Shown here piece after piece: positions 33,109-40,979 of a DNA stretch of 64,000 bases. The translations under genes and the position numbers were made by a program. The notes under the pieces are model-generated. The model was not told the origin of the DNA. It did no database searches and saw only the letters and a list, made by a program, of their open reading frames with translations. The stretch is from JANXQG01 sp963709175 (GTDB taxonomy: Bacteria; Planctomycetota; Planctomycetia; Pirellulales; Thermoguttaceae). Location of the stretch: assembly GCA_963709175.1 (NCBI GenBank), contig CAVPVK010000007.1, positions 2,294,001-2,358,000 on the forward strand, given 5' to 3'. Within the stretch, counting starts at the first letter, position 1. The number at the start of each line of letters is the position of its first letter.

Positions 33109-33840
33109 ATGGCAAATGCGAGTGCGAAAGAAATTGAGCGGATCGTCCGCGCGGTTCTGGCCGACTTGGGGATTGGTTCCCTTGCCGATCCAAAACCGTC
33201 GGCGCGCCTCGCCGATTCTCCTTCCGCGGCCGTGCCCGCGGTCCGTGCGGGCGACGTATTCGTCGATGCTCGCGTGGTCACTTTGGAAACGATCGCCGAT
33301 CGGCTCTCGGGCGCAAAACAACTATCGGTGTCCGCCGGCGCCCTGGTCACGCCAGCAGTACAGGACGAATTACGACGGAAAGGTGTCGCGCTGGTGCGCA
33401 AGGCAGCCGGCGACCGGCAGCAAGGTGGACACCGTGCGATGCTCGTGGTAGGCGCGACCGGGCAAGACCCGTCCGCCATGGTGGAAGCCCTTTTACAGGC
33501 GGGCGTTGACGTCCGCAGGGAGGGTGCCAGTTGCATGATCGCGGCAACCGATATGCTGGCCGACGCCGTTGCCTCCGGGCAAGTCTGCGGCCTGCTGTGG
33601 ACCCGTCATGCGGCCGCGGGCTTGTGCCTGGCTAATCGTCACGCCGCGGTCCGCGCCGTATTGGCAACCAACGTGGCGGCCACGGCGGCGGCCGTCGCGG
33701 CCGTGGGCGCGAACGTACTGGTTGTCGACCCGGCAGTCGGCACGGCCTACGAAAAGAAACAGGTTCTCCGCGATTTTTGCCTCGGCGGTATCCGCGTGTG
33801 TCCGGAAGCGTTGAAGGAACGACTAGGAGGAGTCGTTTAA
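33109..33840 (+). CDS. Conserved unknown microcompartment protein with RpiB-like C-domain
   Basis: The 243-residue protein starts with an encapsulation-type helix (AKEIERIVRAVLADLGIG) followed by a low-complexity linker, so it is probably a lumen protein. A middle part reads VVTLETIADRLSGAKQLSVS. Residues ~145-230 resemble the RpiB/LacAB sugar-phosphate isomerase fold (GLLWTRHAAAGLCLANRH, RAVLATNVAATAAAVAAVGA, NVLVVDP), but the active Cys of RpiB is replaced by Thr-Arg-His. A conserved protein of unknown role stands at this place in PVM-type loci. It may bind or isomerise a sugar phosphate or serve as scaffold; function is not established. Confidence 0.8.
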   Translation: MANASAKEIERIVRAVLADLGIGSLADPKPSARLADSPSAAVPAVRAGDVFVDARVVTLETIADRLSGAKQLSVSAGALVTPAVQDELRRKGVALVRKAAGDRQQGGHRAMLVVGATGQDPSAMVEALLQAGVDVRREGASCMIAATDMLADAVASGQVCGLLWTRHAAAGLCLANRHAAVRAVLATNVAATAAAVAAVGANVLVVDPAVGTAYEKKQVLRDFCLGGIRVCPEALKERLGGVV

Positions 33841-33843
33841 GTG

Positions 33844-33877
33844 CAGGTCGGAACTGCGCAAGCTTGTTCCGGCCTAC
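33844..33877. repeat. REP-like palindrome between microcompartment genes
   Basis: GGTCGGAAC and GTTCCGGCC pair over 9 bp (one T-G) around an 11-base loop. It resembles REP palindromes of planctomycetes and lies in the only sizeable gap of the second half of the operon. Confidence 0.6.
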
Positions 33878-33900
33878 GTTATTAAGACCTAAAACACAAA

Positions 33901-34203
33901 ATGCGTATTGCAGACGTCATCGGCACCGTAACGCTCAACCGCGCCCACCCCAGCGTCGCCGGCGCGACCTGGAAATTGGTCGTGCCGTTGTCGTGGGACA
34001 ACCTGCTAGGCAAGTCCGCCGAGCCAGTCGAGGAAGTCGTCGTCATGGACGAGCTCGGCGCCGGACTGGGCTCGCGGGTAGCCCTCAGCGAGGGCCGCGA
34101 GGCAGCCATGCCCTTTCATCCCAAGGTCAAACCGATCGACGCCTATAACGCCGCGATTCTCGACAGTTTTCGCGTCGAGATCCCCGCCGACCTCAAACCG
34201 TAA
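33901..34203 (+). CDS. Microcompartment pentameric shell protein (BMC-P) 3
   Basis: A 100-residue EutN/CcmL-type protein (MRIADVIGTVTLNRAHPSVA; VVVMDELGAGLGSRVALSEG; KPIDAYNAAILDSF). Three different BMC-P genes with two BMC-H and no BMC-T is the shell set typical for PVM-type compartments. Confidence 0.95.
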   Translation: MRIADVIGTVTLNRAHPSVAGATWKLVVPLSWDNLLGKSAEPVEEVVVMDELGAGLGSRVALSEGREAAMPFHPKVKPIDAYNAAILDSFRVEIPADLKP

Positions 34204-34227
34204 TTCCATTTCGAAAAGGTTCAACCC

Positions 34228-35091
34228 ATGATCAACATCCACAAGATCAAGCAAGAGATTTGCGAAATCGGCGACCGCCTGTACAAGAAGGGTTTTGCCG
34301 CTGCCAACGATGGCAACATCACCTATCGCTTCAGCGAGAAGGAAGTGGTCTGCACGCCCACGATGGTTTCCAAGGGTTTCCTCAAGCCCGACGATCTGTG
34401 CGTTGTCGACATGGAAGGCAACCAGCTTTCCGGGCGGCGGAAGCGGACCAGCGAGGTCATGCTGCACCTGGCGATCATGAAGGAGCGGCCGGACGTGAAG
34501 TCGGTCGTGCACTGCCATCCGCCGCATGCCACGGCCTTCGGCGTCGCCCGCGAGCCTGTGCCGCAGTGCGTCTTGCCCGAGGTGGAGATCTTTTTGGGCG
34601 ACGTGCCGATCACCAAGTACGCCATCCCCGGCGGCAAGGAGTTCGCCGATACGATCCTGCCCTTCGTAAAGAAGTCGAACGTCATCATCCTGGCCAACCA
34701 CGGCACCGTGAGCTATGGCGAGACGGTCGAGCGGGCTTACTGGTGGACGGAGGTCCTCGACGCCTACTGCCGCATTCTCATGCTCGCTAAGGGCCTGGGC
34801 CGCGTTAACTACTTCACCGAGCCGGAGGCCCAGGGCCTGCTGGACCTGAAGCAGAAGTGGGGTATGCAGGACCCCCGCACGGAGATCAAGAACTGCGACA
34901 TCTGCGCCAACGACGTCTTCCGTGAGAGTTGGAAGGACACCGGTGTGGCGCAGGCGGCCTTCAGCCCGCCGAGTTTCAGGGGCAACGGATCGGGCAACGG
35001 GAATCCGCCGTTCCAGGGGACGCCGGATCAGGAGGCCCTCATCCAGGCCATCACCGATCGCGTGCTGGCGGAACTGAGCAAACGGAAGTGA
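34228..35091 (+). CDS. Class II aldolase (fuculose/rhamnulose-1-phosphate type) with C-terminal targeting peptide
   Basis: The 287-residue protein has the AraD/FucA fold: AANDGNITYRF, TSEVMLHLAIMKERPDV, zinc ligands in VHCHPPHATAFG (His95, His97) and NHGTVSYG. It splits the deoxyketose 1-phosphate to dihydroxyacetone phosphate and L-lactaldehyde. After a Gly/Asn/Pro-rich linker (about 248-265) the tail DQEALIQAITDRVLAELSKR is an amphipathic helix, so the enzyme is targeted by its C-terminus, while the other enzymes use N-termini. It is the last gene of the operon. The exact sugar (fuculose or rhamnulose) cannot be fixed from sequence. Confidence 0.9.
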   Translation: MINIHKIKQEICEIGDRLYKKGFAAANDGNITYRFSEKEVVCTPTMVSKGFLKPDDLCVVDMEGNQLSGRRKRTSEVMLHLAIMKERPDVKSVVHCHPPHATAFGVAREPVPQCVLPEVEIFLGDVPITKYAIPGGKEFADTILPFVKKSNVIILANHGTVSYGETVERAYWWTEVLDAYCRILMLAKGLGRVNYFTEPEAQGLLDLKQKWGMQDPRTEIKNCDICANDVFRESWKDTGVAQAAFSPPSFRGNGSGNGNPPFQGTPDQEALIQAITDRVLAELSKRK

Positions 35092-35279
35092 GCCGCGATT
35101 CCCAGGAGAATTGTGAAGCACCTCGTAGAACGGAATAATTGTCGGCTAGAAGCCGGGTAAATTGCACGGACTTCGAATTGACTTTTCTTTCCGAACGTCG
35201 CAAAACACGATTGCTTTCCTTTCGGGCTCGCGATAGCATATCCCTTTGTTAGGATTGGCAAACCGCAAGAGCAGGTCCG

Positions 35280-35618
35280 ATGGTTAGTAATTCCTCTTCC
35301 CGCGGTGGGTTAGCGCAACAAGCTAGCGAAAGGGAGCGATTTAGGCGCTGGCGGACTCAATGGAAGGAACAGTCCCGCTATCTCTCCAATACGGCCCAAA
35401 TGGCGATGCTCCAGCCTTATCAGCGGATCATTGGCATGGGCACTGCCGCCGTGCCTCTGATCCTTGAAGAGCTTCGTCGCGAGCCCGACCATTGGTTTTG
35501 GGCGCTCGAATCGATTACCGACGAGAACCCGGTGCCGCCGGAAGACGCTGGTAAAGTGCCCGCGATGACTGCGGCGTGGATTCGATGGGGAATTGATCGC
35601 GGATTCTTGTCGTCATGA
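35280..35618 (+). CDS. Small conserved protein of unknown function, HEAT-like
   Basis: A 112-residue protein with a helix-rich centre: FRRWRTQWKEQSRYLSNT, then YQRIIGMGTAAVPLILEEL and EPDHWFWALESITDENPVPP. The Gly-x-x-Ala-Val-Pro-Leu-Ile pattern is like one HEAT repeat. It stops inside the start of the next gene (ATGA), so the two are coupled. I recognise the pattern as a recurring unknown protein often paired with the following one, but no function is known to me. Confidence 0.7.
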   Translation: MVSNSSSRGGLAQQASERERFRRWRTQWKEQSRYLSNTAQMAMLQPYQRIIGMGTAAVPLILEELRREPDHWFWALESITDENPVPPEDAGKVPAMTAAWIRWGIDRGFLSS

Positions 35619-36051
35619 ATCGCTTCTCCATTCGCGACTTCCCACGATTGACGCCAGCCAATTATCGGGTGACCAGCCCTCCGGATGCTAACTACAACTG
35701 CATTGCCTGGGCAGCCGGCGATACGGAGCACTGGTGGCAGCCCGGCGCTACTGGCCAACCGCAACCCCGTGCGAGGAATTTGGCATCGGTGTCTTAGAGC
35801 AGGTGTTTCGGGCGCTCGGATACGAGGACTGCGGAAACGACGACAGTTTCGAGCCTGGCTTCCAAAAAGTGGCAATCTATGGCAACGCGCTGTTTTACTC
35901 CCATGCCGCGATCCAAAAAAACAACGGCACGCGGTCGAGTAAGCTTGGCAAGGCCGAGGATATCGACCATGCCTCGCCCGAGGATGTGGCAGGCGGAGTT
36001 TATGGAGAGGTCGTCGGAATTCTAAAACGCCGAGCTGGCGGATCGGCGTGA
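35615..36051 (+). CDS. Unknown protein with YNCIAWA motif, one frameshift
   Basis: The start MNRFSIRDFPRLTPANYRV leads to DANYNCIAWAAGDTEHWW; the frame changes by one base at about 35745-35752 and continues FGIGVLEQVFRALGYEDC, EPGFQKVAIYG, YSHAAIQ and KLGKAEDIDHA to 36051. The conserved Cys in YNCIAWA with a later His and Asp recalls a papain-like or NlpC-like catalytic set, but this is inference. Translationally coupled to the preceding HEAT-like gene. About 145 residues when joined. Confidence 0.6.
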
Positions 36052-36149
36052 TCGCGCGCGACAGAGCCGATTCGCCCTGCCGGCTGGGCAGCGGCGTTCT
36101 GCTCACTGAACAAACGACACGTCCAAGACGCCTGTTCCCGCCAGTGTTC

Positions 36150-36155
36150 TAACTA
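36150..36155. repeat. Target site duplication, left copy
   Basis: TAACTA, repeated at 37912-37917 on the other side of the insertion sequence. Confidence 0.85.
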
Positions 36156-37911
36156 CTCACGTTCCGCACCCCTGGCGGAAGTTAATCTGGACAGAGTGGC
36201 GTCGTTTTGGCATCCTTGGCGAACTACGGGAGGTTCAATCGGAATCTGGCCAAGGAGGAGCCGCGCATGGATGCGAGCGTTCGTTTCGACACACAGATTG
36301 TTGGTGCATTGCCGGTTATCGCGCATTACTTTGAGCGGCTAAGGTTGGGCGCGATTATCAATGAAGTCGTACCGTGGGAAGGCGGGGTGCCCCTGGGCAC
36401 GGTTGCGGAGACCATGATTGCCAACCGATTGCTTAACCCCCAGGCGTTGTATCGTATTGGCACATGGACCCAGACAGCGGGTCTGACCGACTACTACGGT
36501 GTGACGACGGAGCAACTCAACGACGATCTTCTCGGACGGGGGTTGGAACGTCTGGCCCAACACGCTGCCGTGGTTGAGGCAGCCCTGGTGACGCAGATGG
36601 TTAAGGTCTTCAAGGTACAAGTGAATCAGATTCACTTCGACATCACCGACGTGGAACTGTACGGGGCCTATGAACAACAATGTATCGAAGGGCAAACCCC
36701 ACCCACGCCCCAGCCGGCCTACGGTCGCACGAAAAGCGGGCGGAAAAACGTCAAGCAGATCGGCATGGGGCTGAACGTGACGGCCGACGGGGGCGTGCCG
36801 ATCGGTCATCTGCCTTTGGACGGCAATGCGGCGGAAAGCCCGGTCCACATGGACAATCTGCGGGCCCTGGCGAAGACCTTGGGCAAGACCGACTTTCTTT
36901 ACATCGCGGATACGAAGCTCGACACAACGGACAACTTGCTGGCGGTTGCGGCGGGTAAAGGCTTCTTTCTTTGCGGCGGCGCCTTCCAACCCCATTTGCA
37001 GGAAGAGTATCTCAAGCTGAGACGCCGTGGGAAACTGCACAAGGTGGATTATTTTCCGCAGAGCCAAGCCCACCTGCTGGCGGATGAGCGGGACAAGTAC
37101 GAAGCCGCCGAGACGACAGCGGTCTTGGAAGGCATCGTGGACGAGCGGAAGATTCGCGTCAAGTACCGGCTGATCTTCGTATGGAGCGAAGCGAAGGCCG
37201 CACAGGAGGCGGCGACCCGAGAGCGCCACATGTCCAAGATCCGCGAAGAATTTGCAGCCGTCGAGCGGAACCTGAACAAGTACAGCCTGACCACACAAGA
37301 GAAGATTTTGGGCCGGCTGGAATTGGCCAAAGCGAAGTACTCGGAAGGCAGTTCGTTCGATTACAAGTTGACGAAGGACAGGAAGGGAGTTTTTCATCTG
37401 ACCTGGAAGATCAACGCCAAGAAGCTTGAGAGGCTCAAGCAACTGGAGGGCGTGTACGTGCTGAAGACGAATATCTCGTCGAAGCGTTGCCCCACGGCAA
37501 AGGCATTGTCCACGTACAAAGAGCAAAGCCAAGTGGAGCGGCGGTTCCACCACTGCAAAGGTCCACTGGCAGTCGCCCCTATGTTTCTGGAGAAGCCAGA
37601 ACGGATGGCGGGGCTGTTGTGCATCTTGGTCTGGGCGTTGATGGTGATGGCCTTGATGGAGCGTCAGACGCGTCGCAGCTTGAAAGGCAAACCGATGTAC
37701 GGACTTTATCCGGAGAACCGACCTAGCCCAGCACCTACCGGCCCGGCGATTCTCAAATCCTTCAGCACCTTGTGTATTGTGATCGTCAAGGAACACGGCG
37801 AAATCTCGCGACGCTTGGCTGAACCCGATCCGACCCAACGGAAACTACTCGCCTTGCTTGGCATACCTCCAAACGGGCTGCGAACCTTCAAACGGAGGTG
37901 CGGAACGTGAG
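36156..37911 (+). mobile_element. IS1634-type insertion sequence, complete
   Basis: The 1756-bp element is bounded by perfect 15-bp terminal inverted repeats (CTCACGTTCCGCACC at the left; its complement at 37897-37911) and by a 6-bp target duplication TAACTA. It holds one transposase gene whose stop codon lies in the right repeat. Family assignment rests on the transposase. Perfect ends and an intact gene indicate recent insertion. It sits in the stop codon of iscS. Confidence 0.93.
36267..37910 (+). CDS. IS1634-family transposase
   Basis: ATG 36267 follows aaggagg and gives 547 residues. The DDE-type catalytic parts are HFDITDVELYG, FLYIADTKLDTTDNLLA and the IS4-superfamily signature YKEQSQVERRFHHCK, in which Gln stands at the usual Arg. 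A Lys/Glu-rich helical insertion separates the last two. It cuts and moves the element through its terminal repeats. The frame is intact. Confidence 0.93.
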   Translation: MDASVRFDTQIVGALPVIAHYFERLRLGAIINEVVPWEGGVPLGTVAETMIANRLLNPQALYRIGTWTQTAGLTDYYGVTTEQLNDDLLGRGLERLAQHAAVVEAALVTQMVKVFKVQVNQIHFDITDVELYGAYEQQCIEGQTPPTPQPAYGRTKSGRKNVKQIGMGLNVTADGGVPIGHLPLDGNAAESPVHMDNLRALAKTLGKTDFLYIADTKLDTTDNLLAVAAGKGFFLCGGAFQPHLQEEYLKLRRRGKLHKVDYFPQSQAHLLADERDKYEAAETTAVLEGIVDERKIRVKYRLIFVWSEAKAAQEAATRERHMSKIREEFAAVERNLNKYSLTTQEKILGRLELAKAKYSEGSSFDYKLTKDRKGVFHLTWKINAKKLERLKQLEGVYVLKTNISSKRCPTAKALSTYKEQSQVERRFHHCKGPLAVAPMFLEKPERMAGLLCILVWALMVMALMERQTRRSLKGKPMYGLYPENRPSPAPTGPAILKSFSTLCIVIVKEHGEISRRLAEPDPTQRKLLALLGIPPNGLRTFKRRCGT

Positions 37912-39134
37912 TAACTACTCGATGATGGTTCTCGATTCGCCAGTTCCGACCCGATCATCGCCCGCAGTTTTCCCACACCCTCCACGGCGCGGTCGATGAC
38001 AAACTCGATCTCCTCCGCCGTGGTGAACCGCCCCAGGCCAAAGCGGAGGCTGCCGCGGACGGCGTCCTCGCTCAATCCCAGGCTCCGCAGGACATGACTA
38101 GGCTCGGGCTGGGCCGACGTGCAGGCGCTGCCGGTGCTGACGGCGATGTCCCGCATCGCCAGAATGAGGGCCTCGCCCTCAACAGTGGCAAAACTGACGT
38201 TGAGGTTGCCCGGCAGCCGCAGGCCGGGCAATTCGAGGGCCGGGCCGTTGAGGAAAACGTCGCCCAATCCGGCCCGCAGCCCTCCCAATAATCGGTCGCG
38301 GAGCACCGCCAGCCGCGGCCCTTCCTGCGGCAGTTCCGCAAGGCACAAGTCCAAGGCGCGGGCGAAGCCCACGATGCCCGGCACGTTGGCCGTGCCGCTC
38401 CGCAGTCCGCCTTCCTGTCCGCCGCCGTCGATTTGCGATTCCAGTCGCACCCGCGGGGCGCGGCTGCGCACGTAGAGCCCGCCGATGCCCTTGGGCCCGT
38501 AGATTTTGTGGGCCGAAAAACTCATGAGATCGACGTCCAGGGCCGCAACATCCACCTGAATCTTGCCCACGGCCTGCGTGGCGTCGCTGTGTAACAACAC
38601 GCCCCGCTGCTTGCACAACCGCCCGATCTCCTCCAAAGGCTGGATGGCGCCAATCTCGTTATTGGCCAGCATGATCGTGACGAGGATGGTGTCGTCGCGG
38701 AGCGCGGCGGCGAGTTGATCCAGGTCCACCAGCCCGGCGCGGGGATCGGGCGCTGGAATGACGGGCAGTAGCGTAACCTCAAATCCCCGTCGAGCCAGCT
38801 TGGCCAATGGATCAAGCACCGCTGGATGTTCCGTCGCCTGGCTGACGACGTGCCGCCCCCGTGCGGCAAACTTTTCGGCCACGCCGCGGATGGCCAAATT
38901 GTTGCTTTCCGTGGCGCCGCTGGTCCAGACGATTTCCCGCGTCTGCGCCCCGATGGCCGCCGCGACTTTTGTCCGCGCTTCGTCCACGGCGTCTTGGGCT
39001 GCTGCCCCGAAGGCATGGGTCGTGCTGCCGGGGTTGCCGTAGATCTCTGTGAAATAGGGCAGCATCACCTCGACCACCCGCGGATCGACGCGGGTCGTGG
39101 CGTGGTTGTCGAGGTAAACAGGAAGTTGAAGCAT
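37845..39134 (-). CDS. iscS: Cysteine desulfurase, C-terminus altered by IS insertion
   Basis: The protein reads PVYLDNHATTRVDPRVVEVM, then the PLP lysine in SFSAHKIYGPKGIGG and the catalytic Cys in TGSACTSAQPEPSHVL, all of the NifS/IscS family. It takes sulfur from cysteine for Fe-S clusters and tRNA thiolation. The last 22 residues, starting at YSRSAPP, are encoded by the insertion sequence: removal of the element with one TAACTA copy restores AGT-AGT-TAG, so the native protein ended ANREPSSSS. The catalytic part is complete, so activity may persist. The start overlaps the upstream gene's stop by one base. Confidence 0.93.
   Translation of the reverse strand: MLQLPVYLDNHATTRVDPRVVEVMLPYFTEIYGNPGSTTHAFGAAAQDAVDEARTKVAAAIGAQTREIVWTSGATESNNLAIRGVAEKFAARGRHVVSQATEHPAVLDPLAKLARRGFEVTLLPVIPAPDPRAGLVDLDQLAAALRDDTILVTIMLANNEIGAIQPLEEIGRLCKQRGVLLHSDATQAVGKIQVDVAALDVDLMSFSAHKIYGPKGIGGLYVRSRAPRVRLESQIDGGGQEGGLRSGTANVPGIVGFARALDLCLAELPQEGPRLAVLRDRLLGGLRAGLGDVFLNGPALELPGLRLPGNLNVSFATVEGEALILAMRDIAVSTGSACTSAQPEPSHVLRSLGLSEDAVRGSLRFGLGRFTTAEEIEFVIDRAVEGVGKLRAMIGSELANREPSSSSYSRSAPPFEGSQPVWRYAKQGE
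37912..37917. repeat. Target site duplication, right copy
   Basis: TAACTA, matching 36150-36155. On the - strand it reads TAGTTA and contained the original iscS stop. Confidence 0.85.
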
Positions 39135-39847
39135 TAACCGGGATTGCCGTAGAGCGCCTTCATGCAGATTTGCGACCAGGTCTCAAAACCTTCCATGTCG
39201 GCCAGCACCGCCTCCACAGGGCGGAAGCCGCACTCGATGATCTCGGTCTCCCGCGGATGCACCGCCGGACTCTCGACGTCGATGACGTGAACCACGCCGA
39301 GGTGGACGCGGCCGACCTCGGAAGAATCATCGTTGATCAGGCCTACGCAGCGCGACGTGTAGGGCGTATCGATCGAAACCTCTTCTTCTAATTCGCGTCG
39401 CATGCCTTCCCGGTACGGGTCGCCGACGCCGTCCGCACCGACGTCGTCGGCCGAGATATGCCCGCCAATGCCCACGCTTCGCTTGCGATGCAACCTTCCC
39501 TCGCCCTGGCCGGTACCGCGGGTGTATTGGAAGACCGACCGCCGCCCCGCGGCATCGCAGTGCTGAAAGACGGCATACGGTATCAGTTGCTTGAAACTCG
39601 GGTCGAGTTCCATTTCCGGTCGCGGACGGAAGGAAATGTTTTGCGGGTTGAAAAGCTCGGCTAGGTAACGGTCGATTTCTCGCGTGAAACCCTGGAAGTA
39701 TCCCAGGCGATGAAACAACTCCGTGGGCACGACCAAGATGTGTTCGACGGGATAAGCGGACAATCGAGTCTCCTTGGGAATGGGCACTGTGCGCGGCATA
39801 CTCCGTGTGCCTTGGGCTAACCTGCACGCGGGGTGTGCCGGGTACAT
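39134..39847 (-). CDS. NUDIX-like hydrolase
   Basis: A 237-residue protein. After an N-terminal VEHILVVPTELFHRLGYFQG domain it shows GIGGHISADD and REGMRRELEEEVSI, which follow the Nudix box order (Gly, Arg-Glu-x-x-Glu-Glu). Family members hydrolyse nucleoside diphosphates linked to another group; this branch is often labelled phosphoesterase without known substrate. It overlaps queA (TAATG) upstream and iscS downstream, so the three genes are translationally coupled. A later ATG at 39799 would shorten it by 16 residues. Confidence 0.75.
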   Translation of the reverse strand: MYPAHPACRLAQGTRSMPRTVPIPKETRLSAYPVEHILVVPTELFHRLGYFQGFTREIDRYLAELFNPQNISFRPRPEMELDPSFKQLIPYAVFQHCDAAGRRSVFQYTRGTGQGEGRLHRKRSVGIGGHISADDVGADGVGDPYREGMRRELEEEVSIDTPYTSRCVGLINDDSSEVGRVHLGVVHVIDVESPAVHPRETEIIECGFRPVEAVLADMEGFETWSQICMKALYGNPG

Positions 39848-40894
39848 TACAAGATCAGCATGGCATCGCCATAGCTATAAAAACGATAGTTCTCGCGGAT
39901 GGCCTCTTCATAGGCACGGGTGATCAGGGCATCGCCGCCAAAGGTGCGGACCAACACCAATAGGGTGGTCCGAGGCAAATGAAAGTTCGTCAATAGCGCG
40001 TCGACGACATGAAACTGGTACGGTGGCCGAATGAAAAGGTCGGTGTAACCGCTGAATTGTTTGAGCGTACCATCCGCGGCCGCGGTTTCCAAGAGTCGAA
40101 CGCACGTGGTTCCCACTGCCACGCACCGGCCGGCGGCCGCGCGGCACTGCACAATGCGATCCACGGTCTCGGCGCCGATCGCGCCCCATTCGGCGTGCAT
40201 CTTGTGTTCGGCCAGCGCTACGGCGGAAATCGGCCGGAACGTGCCCGCCCCGGTGTGCAACGTCAGCGGACAGATGACCACCCGGTCCTCCTCCAGTCGG
40301 CGGAGCAGTGGCTGGCTGAAGTGCAGCCCGGCGGTCGGTGCGGCAACGGCCCCCGGCCAGCGGGCGTAGACAGTCTGGTACTGCTGGCGGTCGTCCTCGT
40401 CCATTTCCCCCTTGCGGATATAGGGAGGCAAGGGAACGCGCCCGAATGCGCTCCAGCAGGGCGAAGGTTTCCTCTTGGCTCTGCGGACGCACGATCCAAC
40501 TGCCGTCGGCCTGCTTCGCGCCGAAACGGAGTTCGATGTCGTCCTGGCCTTGGGCATTGACCAGGCGAATGGTCTCGTTCACCGCGAGTTTGCCCCGCGC
40601 TTTGCACAAGACTCGCCAAAAGCCGCCCTCCCCCGCCTCCAGGAAGAGACCCTCCCAATGGCCGCCGGTGCTCTCGCGGCGTCCCAGCAATCGGGCCGGC
40701 ACTACGCGGGTATCGTTAAGCACCAGGCAATCGCCGGTCCGAAGAATCTCCGGCAGGTCGCGAATATGGTGATGGGTCAGCGATTGCTGGCCGCGATCGA
40801 CGACCAATAACCGGGCGTCTACCCGCGCCGCGGCCGGACGTTGGGCGATCAACTGCCGCGGAAGTTCGTAATCATACTGATCGAGTTCGCTCAT
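39847..40894 (-). CDS. queA: S-adenosylmethionine:tRNA ribosyltransferase-isomerase, one frameshift
   Basis: The protein starts MSELDQYDYELPRQLIAQRP and has LVLNDTRVVPARLLG, all QueA hallmarks. The frame shifts by one base at about 40441-40447 (ggaacgcgcccg) after FALLERI and continues GRVPLPPYIRKGE, APTAGLHFS and YFHVVD-like text to a DAMLIL end. It forms epoxyqueuosine in tRNA by moving the ribosyl group of S-adenosylmethionine. Joined length is about 348, the normal size. The shift is probably a sequence error. First gene of a three-gene overlapping operon with the NUDIX and iscS genes. Confidence 0.9.
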
Positions 40895-40914
40895 CGTGCC
40901 CCAGGGGCGACAAC

Positions 40915-40946
40915 TTGACTTTTAGCGCTTTCTTATAGAGTATAAA
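40915..40946 (+). promoter_or_regulatory. Possible promoter of the glycosyltransferase gene
   Basis: TTGACT at 40915 with AT-rich hexamers downstream (AGTATA after 18 bases, TATAAA after 20). It lies between the divergent queA and glycosyltransferase genes, 35-65 bases before ATG 40980. Confidence 0.45.
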
Positions 40947-40979
40947 CCCCTGTCCCCGGCCAGGATAGGGGCGCAAAAC

